Shown here: positions 22,617 through 35,535 of the stretch, one piece after another | How positions within the stretch are numbered: position 1 is the stretch's first letter | Layout: each line of letters begins with the position of its first letter | Program-made: the position numbers and the translations under genes | The notes under the pieces: model-generated | Seen by the model: the letters and a program-made list of their open reading frames with translations, nothing else | Database searches by the model: none | Told to the model about the DNA's origin: nothing | From: Fennellomyces sp. T-0311 | Taxonomy: Eukaryota; Mucoromycota; Mucoromycetes; Mucorales; Lichtheimiaceae | DNA: 64,000 nucleotides | Direction of reading: 5' to 3' | NCBI GenBank assembly: GCA_025266875.1 | Contig: JALLLT010000030.1 | Location: 469,537-533,536 of the forward strand

Positions 22617-25463
22617 CTGGCGTTGACATGGAACCCCATATCAAAAAGCTGCTGTGGGGACAAACCTTCCCATCTGGGAAATTGCTTTCACACGCCGACC
22701 CCCACTAAACGCCAATTGCTCTGTGTCCTCGGTACCTACATACAAACATCTCTATAGAGAGCAATCGGTTGATAACATGGCTTTTTTTTTCAATAATCTT
22801 ATAAACGCTCATTTCGTATCAGCTCCCTTCCTATTTTTTGCTTCAACGATTCCATATCCACATCACTTGATCAACTGCTCAAGAGTGCGTTGGCCGTGTC
22901 CTTGACTCCTAAACTTTAATCATGAGTACCATCCGTAATAACACTCTCCGTAACATTCCCCGTAACACCATCAAAGCCGATGTTTATTTGTTTCAAAAAG
23001 CTGCCCAACCGTCCATTTTTCTTTTGCATTGGTATCCCCCGAAAAACATTATCATCACGTACCAGTGGGAATAATGGATCGCGTTCTACGCTATCCGATC
23101 GTTCAGATGATTCCTTGCAGCAACACCAACATTCCAAGGCCACCGTTCCGTGACATTACGCCAAACTGTTTGTAGCACAAGTCCAAGTGTGTCTTTTATC
23201 GACACATCCGGAACTGCACCGATCACCCGGACAGTAAAATCGCCCAACATGCCTATGTACCAATCACTGCACCTGTTCACTCCCCATCGCCCATCACTTG
23301 ACACCTTTACTGCCTCAACCACCCCGTCTCAACCACCCCGTCTCAACTACCCATTACATCACTGCATCTATTGCTCCCTTTTGTACACCAATTTATCCCC
23401 TATCCACTGCTAAGAACTACCTATAAAGCTAGCAGCCGAGGAAAGTTCTTTTCAAATTTACCGTCCTCACACCGGCTCTTTGGCCAATTCTTCCCAAAGT
23501 CGACCTATTTTTTGTTATATCTCGGTCCCAAATTATGCTAGCACCGCAAACTAAGCCGTCCCATATATCACTTCTATCTCTTGCCTGGGACTACCCGTTA
23601 AAAGAAACAAAAATAGCTCACCATGTTAATCAATTTTTTGTATCCCGGAAAAGATGATAATCAAAGTCCTCTAATAACCTTTGCGCTTATCGCTCGTTTA
23701 ACTATCTATTATTATCATTACGTCCGTCGTAAAGTCCTCTGCAAAAAATTCCAATACATCAAGCATATCCAGTTGCTGGTTAAACCAGTAATTGTTTTCA
23801 AAGATACCTACTTGATATCGCTGCCAGTTCCAAACGGAGAAAATAAAAAGTCAATATTTCTGGCTTCGAGCCTACTTTACACAATTCTTTAGAGGTCGTT
23901 ATATAATACATTATCGGTATGGACATGAACCTTTGAATCGCTGGGATTGGCTCGGAAATATCTCTAATATTAAACTTTTCGAGCTTATTCTCGCCAATTA
24001 TATAAGGAAGGTCGTCGAATTAGACTTTCTACCTATTTTCCAAACTCGTTACTACTAGTTTTATTTATTAACCATCACTTTAGATACTAAATTATCTATA
24101 AAGTGTGGTTGCGGCGGATATATACGTACTTCCTACATAGCTTTTTATATAGGCACTGGATTGGCTAGCTTAAGGACCCATTGGAAGCGCCTTTTTGTGC
24201 TCTGCAAATAATTATAGTACATCAAGTAAATCTAAGCGCTAGATGAGACATTATCAGGGAGGTGCGGATTAAAAATGATTTTACTAAATTATCCAGCGAT
24301 TAGATTTCCATGATGTACAGAAGCGAGTGATGGAGAAAGCAAAATCGCGTCCAGATGTTGTGGTAGCCAGTGGAATCCGAAGCTAGGTAAATCGTTTTCC
24401 TAAAAGTAACATAATATAGTATAACCGTATTTGCGGGCCATCGATTAATTGGATTACATTGGTGCAAGAGAGCGAATTGTAGATGACACAAAAGAGACAT
24501 TCAATAGCTTTTATAGATAGCCGAACCACCAACTGGGTGAGAAGCTATCCTAGAAAGTATGAAAACATCGGCGATAACTACATTTTTAGCGAATTCAGCG
24601 CTTAGCTATAGGATTAGCGAGTAACAAAGCAATAACATGGGTAGAAAATACGCAGAAAGCCAAATCAGAGAACCTTTCAGGCATAACGGACGAGATTAAG
24701 GCCGATAAGTGAATTCTGATACTTTTCCCAAGCCAACTACAGCAATTTCGACGTATATTCAGACTGATAAACGCTATCTATCAATATATTGGCCATCACA
24801 AAATTGATGTAAAGTGGAACCTGAGGCAAGTACGTTCACTTTTGCGTTCATCGTTCCGTGTCAGCAGTAGGACCTGCCGAGAGATCCTTCAGCACGGTTA
24901 CTGAATCAACCAACGATTATATTCCCTTGATGTATCACTATTTTTGTAGAGAAAGTCAAGGTCATGCATACAGTGATGATCGGCGCATGCCAAAGTGGCG
25001 GCTAAAAAAAATCACGTACAAAAGAAGCAATTTTTGACCTTTAAACGAGATTTATAACACACTTATTATATCCAAACACCCGTGTAAACCTTTTTAGTAG
25101 GTGGTTCAAATCGTAAGCTTTACGGAAAGGGTGATTTTATGTTGCTAGCGTTGTTTGGGGCCGAGCTACAAGTAAAAGTAGATCAGATACTGCTAAAATT
25201 AAGCAGGCCAAAAAGCCAGCGATCAAAACATGTGATCCGGAACGTTAAAAACCCAAAATCGTATATGATCATAGCATACCATCGCCAATCGGCACATGAT
25301 GCGTACTTTCTGTTGAAGGTTTGCATATAAACTTGATCAACTTTGAAAGTGGGTCATTTCCTTATCGTAAAATCCCAAGCGTACTGATGATTTGCAGAAA
25401 AAAAAAAAAGGGTCCCCCGGAAAAAGGGAAGTACCATTATTTAAAGCACAGCTATTGGTCCGG

Positions 25464-25473
25464 TATATATAAA
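25464..25473 (+). promoter_or_regulatory. TATA box of array gene, unit 3
   Basis: TATATATAAA with the GGTCCGG context of unit 1, on the unit-1-like side of the mosaic breakpoint. Confidence 0.55.
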
Positions 25474-25723
25474 CCAGATCTACTGCGCGTTGAGCAATCA
25501 AATCTCTTCCGGTCAAGTCAACTATTCCACTCTGGAGCTTAAGGTTAGTTTTTTGTTGCCATACTTTTGTCGCCATGACTTTGCCACGGCAATGAGTCAT
25601 GTTCATGATCTACATTGTTGCTTCCCTGAATTGCATTGGGTCGCTCTCAATGAACTTCATTGTGCTCCTTTCAACGCGCTTTTGTTCTGGTATTCATTTG
25701 ACTTTGATTTTTAGGTATTTCCT

Positions 25724-26169
25724 ATGGAAGCATGTTTATTAGGGCCAGGTCATAGAGGCTGTCCAAAGCGGTTGCACCGCAGGGCAACGTTGATAAGAAC
25801 GACGCACTCTTTGAGTTGCCCTTGCCGCGTGGGTCGGAGGGATGACCAGCGAACGGAGGCGGACGACGAGCGAACGGAGGCGGACGACGAGCGGACGGAG
25901 GCGGACGACCAGCACATCCTTCCGGCCTACTCCTTTGGACAGCCTCGCTGTGGGACAGTGGGCAAGCGCAATAGTGGAGTTTTGTGGGCGCACAAAACAA
26001 AGCTATCTGCGTGGGTGAACGGTAAGTGGGCTGTCTGTTACTAACCGAAGACCGAAGTCGGAAGTACTTGCCTCCTCGTGGCGGTCTTTGTCCACTAGAT
26101 ATGAATCTAGGCCAAAAGTACTACGCACTTGTAAATTGTTCAATAAACAGGCTTTTTGTCACATTGTAA
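25724..26169 (+). CDS. Array gene, unit 3: 122-aa ERTEADD-repeat protein
   Basis: Coding exons 25724-26021 and 26099-26169, identical in layout to unit 1 with three repeats and the same TACTAAC intron. The predicted protein appears identical to that of unit 1, consistent with recent exchange. The function is unknown. Confidence 0.6.
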
Positions 26170-27540
26170 ACAATATCTGTCCATCACTTAAAATACCCAC
26201 GCATATTCCGGTTTTATGTTGATCCTTATAAAAATTATCGCGCGGTGTGAGAAAGGGTCTTGAATGCTTGTTTCGTTGTGCACGTTGAAAGTCTACATAA
26301 AAAATCTTGAATGTTTGTTTCTTTGCGCACGTTGAAAGTCTACGTAAAAAAAAAAACGGCATGCGATCGTCGGAACACTTTGACCGTCTCCTGTTCGTAA
26401 ATAAAAAAAAAGTTTGAGACTGATGTTTGCATGGGTGGCACCGGCATAGCTTAAAGTTGTTTAGCGCGACATTGATAACACCAACAATGTCCATATGATA
26501 CATTCAAAGCTGCCTTTTTTGTTTTGCCTATGTTTGTTACACCGTCGACCCTCATGGAAGGCTATCAGGGTCTCAAACCTAAGACTGACTAGAAGAGCAC
26601 GCTACAACCCTTTCAAGACAAAAGCACCTTCAGTGATTCTCAGCAAGAACTATGCGGTTGCCAAACGTATCGTACCGAACTCGTACCGGACATGCCCAAA
26701 GCATAGCTAAAATACACTCATCATGATAAACTGTTCAATATGACGCATAAATATCGGGTGTCTACTATTTGGTCCGGGCCATGTGATGCAACCGCATTAC
26801 GCTGTATGCTGTAATTTGTATTCAACAAGTGCGGCGATCGGTACGACCAGGTTTCAAAACAAAATAAGCTTACTCGCCTTTTCTGCCGTGATCGAAAACG
26901 ATGGTGCTGAGGTAGCGTTGTTCTTCACAAATCGGGTCAGATAGGATCCTGTCCGCATGTATACTAAGCGTTTGCAGTTGAAGTGCGTAGAAAGTCAAAG
27001 TAAAAAAAAGAAAGGCATGTGATTGTCGGAGCACTTTGACTAGCCTCTCCGACTGTCCTGCATGCATACTAGCATGTTGTGAAATTGTGTCTTGCTGTAT
27101 CAACGCGCGCCCAGGATGGCACAGTATAGCTTGAAGCTGTTGGACGACATAGATAGCATTCACAACATCCATATTAACCGTCGAAAGCCATGTTTGTTAC
27201 ACGATCAGCCTTCACGGCAATCGTTTGATGTGGTACATAGGTGTTGACTAGAATTGGATGGTTGTCATGCAACCGCATTACGTTATATGCCGTAATTTGT
27301 GCTCAGCAACACGCTGGTCTGTGCGGTGCTTAACAATACCGGGATATCAATGTGAAACATTCCAGGCACCACATACGACAATGAAGCCCAATGCACATTT
27401 ATCTGATAAGGCCCTTTGGAGGATTTTATAAAAAAAAAAAAAGAATTGTGAATGAATACATAATGTATATATTATCCATATGGATGGCGCAAAGTGCATG
27501 TAGAAAGTTTCTGGTGTAGATTTTGTTTTCCTAGCTACTA

Positions 27541-27712
27541 CAGTGGCCGCTTTATATAACGATACGATGGTACAGCCCAAACTTTATCGTTATATCAAAA
27601 TATCGTTATATAAAATGGGATTTGGCAGTGATTACCGTATTGGTGCATCGAGAATTGTATCGTTATAGCGAATTATCGTTATATAAAATATCATTATATA
27701 AAGCGACCACTG
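27541..27712. mobile_element. 172-bp TA-flanked MITE (unit 3)
   Basis: Essentially identical to the unit 1 copy, with the same TA flanks. Confidence 0.85.
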
Positions 27713-28381
27713 TAGGCATGCCTCATCGAATAATACTTTTAAGGGCAAAGCGATAAAGCTACATAAACGTATGAATATTGCACATTTTTTTTTGCTTCCT
27801 GTAAAATAGTTACGATTTCATAAAGATAAAAGCGCGCAACCTTTGTACGGATTCACCATTTTACTGGCTGTTAGATGCATCCGAGCATATATCGCCTAGT
27901 TACAAATAACGTACGCATATATGTTGAAAAGGTTTATCATATGTATAAAATATATCAATCTCGTTCAAGCCTCATCACTTACCTGTCTCTGTTCGCTGTT
28001 GCTTCCATCAGTCTTCATCTGGTCATGTATAAGGATCTCTACTAAAAAGAAAAATAAGCAATCCACTGGGTACCACTTTAGCGTCGGCACCCCCGACGGC
28101 GATAGTTCTACAGTCGTATCGCAGACTCTCCCAGGGCATTTTCATATGCCAGTGGCGACGAAGCACAATGCCCTTCGCAGGCTCCTGACCCAAGACCTCG
28201 CTGGTCACCCTTACTGCCTCACCGCGTCCACCTACGGGTTTTCAGCATCCGGGATTCTGTCCTCAACTCTAGTTTTCGCCTCAGGGATTTCAATCGTGGG
28301 TCAGGCGCCGTGTTCCGGATCCATCCCTTCGACGGCGCATGGGCTTTCCTCACGGCCTCACCGAAGTGTTAACCGCTCACT

Positions 28382-29154
28382 TTATTTATTGGCTCCCCTT
28401 AGCTTGTGGGTCTGCCGAATGAGGTTGGGACGTTGACGGGTCCGCAGGAAAGCAAGTAAAACGGAGGAGGCAAAAAAACCATGTAATCGCAGCGTCAATG
28501 CGCGCAACCCCATTTGACTCTCTCGTGCGTCTCCGATGCTTGTTGAAATCCGTTTGCTGGAGCATCTAAAAGACAGATCAAAAAGACAAATTGAAAAACC
28601 ATGTGCACACTTACCATCTCGCTGAGAGTCCTGGCCTGGCGCACCGAGAGAAACACGCCACCAGCTGCCATGGCAGTGTTTTCGTTGCCAGCCTAACGTC
28701 TCACGAATGCCAAGCACCTGCGGAGACCCACAGCGAATACCATTGGCAGTCTCGAAAGACACTGGCAACGTATTCTCTCAGTGGCCTGCAGCTCGGATGC
28801 TTGCTGAAACGGCTTCTTTGGGGCAATCTAAAAGAGAAAAGTAAGAAGCAAGTTCGACAAAGTCAAGCGCCATGAACACCACAAACAACTTGCCCGACTG
28901 CGAAAGCTGTTCTTGTTGTTTTCCGTTTCGCTTCAGGTGGAATCGCACGATTCGCGCAGGCATGTCTCTATTGGAATGGAGCTGAAATGAGTAGTCCAAG
29001 CTTGCATCTCTCGTTCGAAACGATGCTCGCATTCTTGTACATTCCTTTCTTTTTACTCGCCTCATTTGAACACTTTCACTCAGTTTCACTCAGGCTTCAT
29101 CTGCAGGCAACCCATTGAGTAAATGCTTTTGCAACATTGCCATAACAACTTACC
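28382..29154 (-). CDS. Spliced minus-strand reading frames of the array unit (unit 3), unknown
   Basis: Same as unit 1 at the sequence level, including the 53 nt intron and both pyrimidine-rich acceptors. Family not recognised. Confidence 0.3.
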
Positions 29155-29972
29155 TGGCGTTGACATGGAACCCCATATCAAAAAGCTGCTGTGGGGACAA
29201 ACCTTCCCATCTGGGAAATTGCTTTCACACGCCGACTCCCACTAAACGCCAATTGCTCTGTGTCCTCGGTACATACATACAAACATCTCTATGGAGAGCA
29301 ATCGGTTGATAACATGGCTTTTTTTTTCAATAGTCTTATAAGCACTCATTTCGTATCAGCTCCCTTCCTATTTTTTGCTTCAACGATTCCATATCCACAC
29401 CACTTGTTCAACTGCTCAAGAGTGCGTTGGCCTTGTCCTTGGCTCCTAAACTTTAATCATGAGTACCATCCGTAATAAGACTCTCTGTAACATTCTCCGT
29501 AACACCGTCAAAGCCGATGTTTATTTGTTTCAAAAAGCTGCCCAACCGCCCATTTTTCTTTTGCATTGGTATCCCCCAAAAAGATTATCATCACGTACAA
29601 GTGGGAATAATGGATCGCGTTCTACGCTATCCGATCGTTCAGATGATTCCTTGCAGCAACACCGAGATTCCAAGGCCACCGTTCCGTGACATTACGCCAA
29701 ACTGTTTGTAGCACAAGTCCAAGTGTGTCTTTCATCGACACATCCGGAACTGCAGCGATCACCCGGACAGTAAAACCGCCCAACATGCCTATGCCCAACA
29801 TGCCTATGTACCAATCACTGCACCTGTTCACCTCCCCATCGCCCATCACTTGACACCTTTACTGCCTCAACCACCCCGTCTCAACCACCCCGTCTCAACC
29901 ACCCATTACATCACTGCATCTATTGCTCCCTTTTGTACACCAATTTATCCCCTATCCACTGCTAAGAACTAC

Positions 29973-32900
29973 TCGCGTTACAGTACCTTTTATTATGCAC
30001 TAACCTTCCCATCGAAGTCGATGGAGGTACATAAGTCGTACCGTAGATATCAACAGTTTTCTTTATTTGGCCACCCTTTATCCACTGGAAATGGAGTACT
30101 GAAAACCGTTTCATATTCTCGCAGATATTTTGTTTCATTGAGGTCAATGAATTCCCAATTCAAGGCTTATCTGATTACCGCAGGTTTCAGCTGATCCAAA
30201 TACTGGAATCCTTGATGATGGTCATGGTAGATTGTTATTTGTAAATAATAAACAGAGCAGGACTAATGCAACGATGCACCATCCTTCGCTTCTGAGGAGA
30301 AATGTTTGACTTGTGTGAGAATTTTAAGAGAATGTGAGATAATGAAAGATTGAACGCCGCAACTGTTTACACTGGCCTGAAACATAGTCCTTATCATCAG
30401 CAAAAACAGACACGTATTCGTTTCGGCTGAGGTGAAACCAGTTGATCGCTTCGGTGGAGTTGAAAGCGTTTCATGTTAAAAAAAGGACTTGATCACAGAC
30501 GTCAAGGTACCATCAGTTCCTATATTCGCGGTATCCGGATATCTGGACCGCCTCGTTTTAGTTTAGATCGTACAATTTAACTCCACAAAGAAGCAGGGTC
30601 CTATGTGCCTACCTTTTGCCTTTGATGAAAGTGTAGGTAATACACATGTACCCACCTCAAGTATTTTTGCTGAGCGGTATTATGTGAGCTACCATATAGT
30701 AGCATTAACCTGGTTTCGATATATTCTAATCATAATTTCCAACATATAAAAAAACTTTTTTCCATTTTGACACGAGTGTGAGAAGAACATGTTGGCGTCA
30801 AAGAAATTGTTTGATGTTTTATGAGACTTGGACCGGGTACTGAGAATATTGTTGATCATTCAGCATGTTTGACAAAAAAAACTTTGTTGTTTTTGCCAAG
30901 GTTTCATATCATTATCGCTTAGCCGAGCAGGAGCGGGGCCGGTTTCATGGGGTCCACGAAATGTGAGATTAGTACATGCATCTGTAATTCGCAGCAGGTC
31001 CTTATCTGTAAATATTTTGCTCACGAAGCGGCGCAGTAATTTGTTGTTTTCGTTACTTTTTAGGGACTATCCTCGGAAGTAACCATAGCGGGTAACAGGT
31101 TGTTTGATTGAATGGAGTTGAGAAAAACGGACGGTGTAATTCAGCCAGACGTGGGCTTGGAAGGGTATAAAAGGCCTTAGCGTCATTAACCTGCGATCAC
31201 TTTCCTTCTCTTTCTTTCACAATTCATTGATTGACTCTTTGATAATTTACACCCGGTCATATGCAACGACACTCGAAGTACCGCCGACAATAGCCGTAAA
31301 ACGCAATTTCCGGGAGTTGTTGTTGACAACAATACGTTGTTTGGTTGCCTTAATGGAATTCCGCTTCTCTAAGGTGTGTAATGGGTCATATCTGGTGGTG
31401 ATGTTGACTGCGTATACTTATAATTGACTTTAAGGCCTGTCATGTTTAAGCAATCCAAGACCGTGGGTGTACCCTTGGGTATAGTACTTTTGCTGTCGTG
31501 AGTTCCGTGCTTGTTTATCACCATACAATACATTATTCACTTATTCTATTTCATTATAGTTCCCGCTCTTCTGTGTTACAGTCATTGAGCCATATCTTTC
31601 AAGTGTCTGTCTACGTAGATGGTATAGTCGGATATTATTACGCTTCTTCGGACTAATCGCTGATCATAAAATGCCATCATAGTTAACGTTTCCTTATTAT
31701 CCTTGGAGTGTGTATTATCGGTAGACGTAATTATCAATCGTCTATTTCACGATATGTTTTTTTAATATGGGTTTCTTTTTAACATCAGTAGCTCCTGGGC
31801 CCGACGTAGTGGTGTCGATATTGGTGGTATACCTGGTTGTCCTAAGGTAACTATTTTATGACTCTTTCCTAATACCTGAACTATATCACTCATTAGTTTT
31901 ATATAGTCACTGTGCTCATATAAGATCATTTCATGGCTCTGCTCTTGTTAATTCGGTTCTTGAAAGCAGGAGTAAGTAGTACATACATTTCCATTTATGT
32001 TTATCGGCAGCATGACCTAATAGATTCTAGGTCGCCTAATCACGCTTACATGTGTGGTCGATACTGTCCTTGGAGTGCCATTTTTATGGCCATTCTCCTA
32101 TGGCACTCCGTATTTATATTGTGCCCGGCGATATTCTCATACGGCGGTGACTACTCGTACTTCTTGTGTCCTCTTTGATTATGCTGTTACGACTGTTTCT
32201 GGAACTTGGGATCTGCCTTGGTGATTGCTTGTCGCTTGCCCTTGCTTTTCGTATGATGATACCCGTCACGTCCATGCGCTTGGTCACCGATTATTATTTC
32301 TTGTGGTTATATTTGGGAATCCGCCGCCGATGGCGTTTGCTGTCAACCAACCTCTAGGAAGGTAGCGGCGTTATCATCGCTGACGAAATTCAAGCTGTTG
32401 TTTTCGGCGGATGTGGTTCATGTGGTGTCGTAGCAAGTCGAGATGACATTTGTGGTGATGTTATCTTGGTGTTATCGCTCTCGTGTACTTGTGGTGTCTC
32501 CCATCGTTGCGTAGCGTTGTTCAAGTACTAGCGGATCAAGGTTGCTTGCTGCTGTACTGGTGGCGATGGTTCCTCAAGTTTTGTCAAGCTAAGCTTTGTC
32601 GGCTGTGATTTATTGTTATGCGCCTCAGACCTTGTCCAGTTTTGATCAAGCTATTGCTTGCTGCTCATTATTGTTTGGTGTTGCGTATAGTCTTTGCCTA
32701 TCCTACCTCCTGATCCATGTTTCTGGTTCTGATCCTTTGTGTGGTCAACGATCTGGTGCTCATACTATCGAGACACTGTGTATCCATTTCTATTGACCAT
32801 ACTCCTGTTATTTGTTGATGTGAATGATTGACTGGCCGTTTCAAGGCCTTGACGGCACTTGTGGCCATGCGTTTTTGCATTACCACTGTTTGCTGTTAAG

Positions 32901-34667
32901 CGATACAGCTTATTTCTTATACGCGCCTCCTATATGCTTTGCTTCTATCTGATATTCTGATCTCCTTTGTCCTGTGCTAGCTACTAAATCGCCATGTTTT
33001 CATATGTAAGTTATTATACATTGACGAGATAGTTGTTTTATATATGCTAATGCTCTTTGTCTTTATAGGAACTGCTTTGCCACCTTTGTAAGTATAGGTT
33101 TTTGGTCGGAAATGAATAGAGAAAGAGAAAGAAAAGTAGCTTGTGTATGACGGGTGCAGGAGTGTTGGAGTGCGGTAATTAGGCGTCTGGGGTAAAAGGT
33201 TTAGCTTTTTTGGTTGCTGGTTATGTTTTTCTTGCGATGATACTGTAATTAGATACGTACCAGTGTTATACTGTTTCAGTTCATTCATGTGTCTTCTATT
33301 ACTAGTATCACGTTAGTAAAGCATAGTTGACTTTAAATAAAATCCTTCTTGATTTGATTAAGATATTATCTTATAATGTCGCTATTTGCGGCTGTTTTGC
33401 GCGCAAGTCCGCTTTTGGACTAATAACGCTTCTGAAGACCTCTTTAACGCTTTTCCTTTGTGATTCTCTTGCAAATTACGTAAAAATCGATCGAATCTTA
33501 ATAAAAGCCGCTTTTTACCATACGCTGTGCTTCCTGTCGTCTATTAACGCTAAAGTGACCGTTGCTTTGCGCTTGCCACGTGGTTGCTTAACCGCATCGC
33601 TTTCTTTGTCGCTCCAAGTGAAGATCTGCGTTTGTTTGCATCGGCAATCGTCTAGAAGCCTCCCTAATCTGCAAAAATGTTAAAGTACGATGTTGCGCTA
33701 TACGGTATACCGCGCTCTCTGTAATATACGTCATTTCAACCGATGGGGAGGTTTTTAGGACATTTCTATGGTCGCGCTAGCAAAAAAGGTCGATTTGACT
33801 GAATGTCACGCTCCGGAACCTCTTTTCTGCGCGATTCAGGCTTCGTAGACCATTTTTCAACTTATAAACTTTGCACTTTTTTCCCCACTTTTTTTTCATC
33901 AAAATTTGGCTAACATTTTCCAACCCCCCGAGTTTTGGCGAATTGCCAGAACATTCGTTTGCGATATATAAGGCAGGTCGCACCATCGAGATCTCTGTCT
34001 GGCCCAATTTTGGGTGCTGGCTATTGTAGCCCTCTGTATAAATACCCCGCCGCTGCCGCCGCCTTGTCTTTTACGCACCTCCCCGTTTCTTCGTACTAAA
34101 TCACGCCTTTCTCTTTAACGTGCGATTAGAATATTTCGAATTTATCATCCTACAGTCTCCTGAGGGCTCAAACGCCTGCACGTACATCGCGCCTATCGGT
34201 TACACGAGTCACTCGTAATATTTACCCGGATAGCCGGTGTTTCGTATCTGCTACTTATGCAGCATAGATAGCTAAGTTGCCAGGGGGCTATACGATAAAG
34301 CTACGTGCACTCCTACTCCAATTTGTACAAGGTAAAGGAAGCGAAGCTGAGAACGACTAGTGTTCCCTTGTTTCACTGAGTTGTGTTTTATAGGTTGAGC
34401 GTAATTGCAGTCATTTAAGATTACGAAGGACCACTTTTACGGCGTGAGCATGACATTTAATATGACCATAAGTTAAGCCGAAAACAAAATTGGAAACATA
34501 CAGTATTGGAGTACAAGCATAACGCAAAATAACAGTACCGCTTATGTGTTCCTACTGGCAAAACTAACCTTCTGATTAACTCCCTTCACCATTGTTATCG
34601 ACGTACGCAAGAAATAGGTGCCATGGAGAAAACCACATTTTGCCGCCCAATCTGCAACAGTATTATG
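29973..34667. other. 4.7 kb without recognisable gene
   Basis: Sequence right of the array. A TATA-like GGGTATAAAAGG lies at about 31164 (plus), and two more, GATATATAAGG at about 33963 and CTGTATAAATACCCC at about 34034, lie in a promoter-like stretch. None leads to a convincing coding region. The minus strand of 31.8-32.9 kb has protein-like composition broken by stops, possibly an old decayed gene. No RNA gene or terminal repeats were seen. Confidence 0.4.
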
Positions 34668-34681
34668 GGTAAGTGATACAG

Positions 34682-35521
34682 GATGAAATAAAAGTCTTTA
34701 TTGACGACGTAAATGAACGCGCGCTGATCACAGCTTTCGGCTCTCGTCTGATCCGGTTGAACAAGGAAATGAAAACCCTATGCGGCATTAGGGGAAAAGA
34801 AGTAGTCATGAGAAAGGGAACAATGTAAGAAAACAATAAAAAAGGAAAAATGATAAAGTAGAATGGAATACAAAGTAAAAGTCGGATGGAAGGGGAACTA
34901 ATCCGTAACTATATACTTGTTGGGGATGGAAAAGGGTTTTTTATGAAGTAATGGGCGATGTGGGTTGCAATGACACAGGGGCCGATGGCTCCATCCATTC
35001 GAGAAGGTCTCGTCCATGCTGGTCGGGTGGCACATATCCTTGTCGGTGATCTGGGTTGCAATGCTTATTTAGGGTTTCCAGGATGGCACATAGCTGCGGC
35101 CATTTGGATTTCCAGTAGTTCCGAGTAGCTTGTGATCTAGGCGGCTTTTTCGGCAAGCGGTTGAGAAGGTATGAGATAGGATCGTCGATATCGTGCGGCA
35201 GGTTGAGTGTGCTGTGGATCGAGAAACATGCGATCAGATGTCGATGGTTCATATCTGAGGGGTGATGGCAACGTGAGCATGGTGTGGGTTTACCGCTCGG
35301 GAGCCAGCCAAGACGATAGCGAATGCACCTCATGCGTTCAGCGGGTGACATGGGTAGCCATAGGATTGGATCGATTCCAGGTTTTTTACGGCAGACGTTG
35401 AGCAGTTTACTATCTCTTCTGCTGCATCGAAGCTCATGTTGGTCTTGTAGATAGGTTTGGATTGCTGCCTTCAGTTCTTTGTCCGTAGTTTCTGCTTGTG
35501 GTCGAGCCAGTGTGGTCCATA
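34682..35521 (-). mobile_element. 5'-truncated LINE (non-LTR retrotransposon) tail
   Basis: A perfect 14-bp direct repeat, GGTAAGTGATACAG, flanks the element (34668-34681 and 35522-35535). The minus strand enters directly into coding sequence at the high-coordinate end and finishes with AATAAAGACTTTTATTTCATC at the low end. Truncation at the 5' end, a long target duplication and a 3' tail are hallmarks of target-primed reverse transcription. Confidence 0.85.
34941..35519 (-). pseudogene. C-terminal fragment of a LINE ORF2-like protein (zinc-binding tail)
   Basis: Open frame of about 190 codons without an own start; the first ATG is internal (35351). It contains MRCIRYRLGWLPSGKP followed by CSRCHHPSDMNHRHLIAC, a C-x2-C...H...C cluster typical of the zinc-binding end of non-LTR reverse transcriptase polyproteins. 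The reverse transcriptase itself is missing because the element is 5'-truncated. It is therefore a dead fragment. The zf-RVT-like assignment rests on motif layout only. Confidence 0.7.
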
Positions 35522-35535
35522 GGTAAGTGATACAG

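Larger units (their letters stand above)
17771..24340. repeat. Tandem array unit 2 (about 6.57 kb)
   Basis: Second unit, same order and orientation. It differs from units 1 and 3 at shared diagnostic sites: GGTCCCGTATATATA against GGTCCGGTATATATA upstream of the small gene, four rather than three 21-bp repeats, and CTCCTACTCG against CTCCTGTTCG. Its first few hundred bases contain many single-base deletions relative to unit 3. Confidence 0.9.
24341..29972. repeat. Tandem array unit 3 (truncated, mosaic)
   Basis: Third unit. Homology stops at CACTGCTAAGAACTAC (29972), which corresponds to position 16732 of unit 1, so the last kilobase of the unit is absent. From 24341 to roughly 25400 it shares variants with unit 2; from about 25460 to the end it is nearly identical to unit 1. 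This is the pattern expected of unequal exchange or gene conversion, or of an assembly join. Confidence 0.9.

Noticed and set aside
11100..29972. Ribosomal DNA array
   Set aside because: The unit length would be plausible, but no rRNA-like sequence is present and the unit holds spliced small genes and a MITE.
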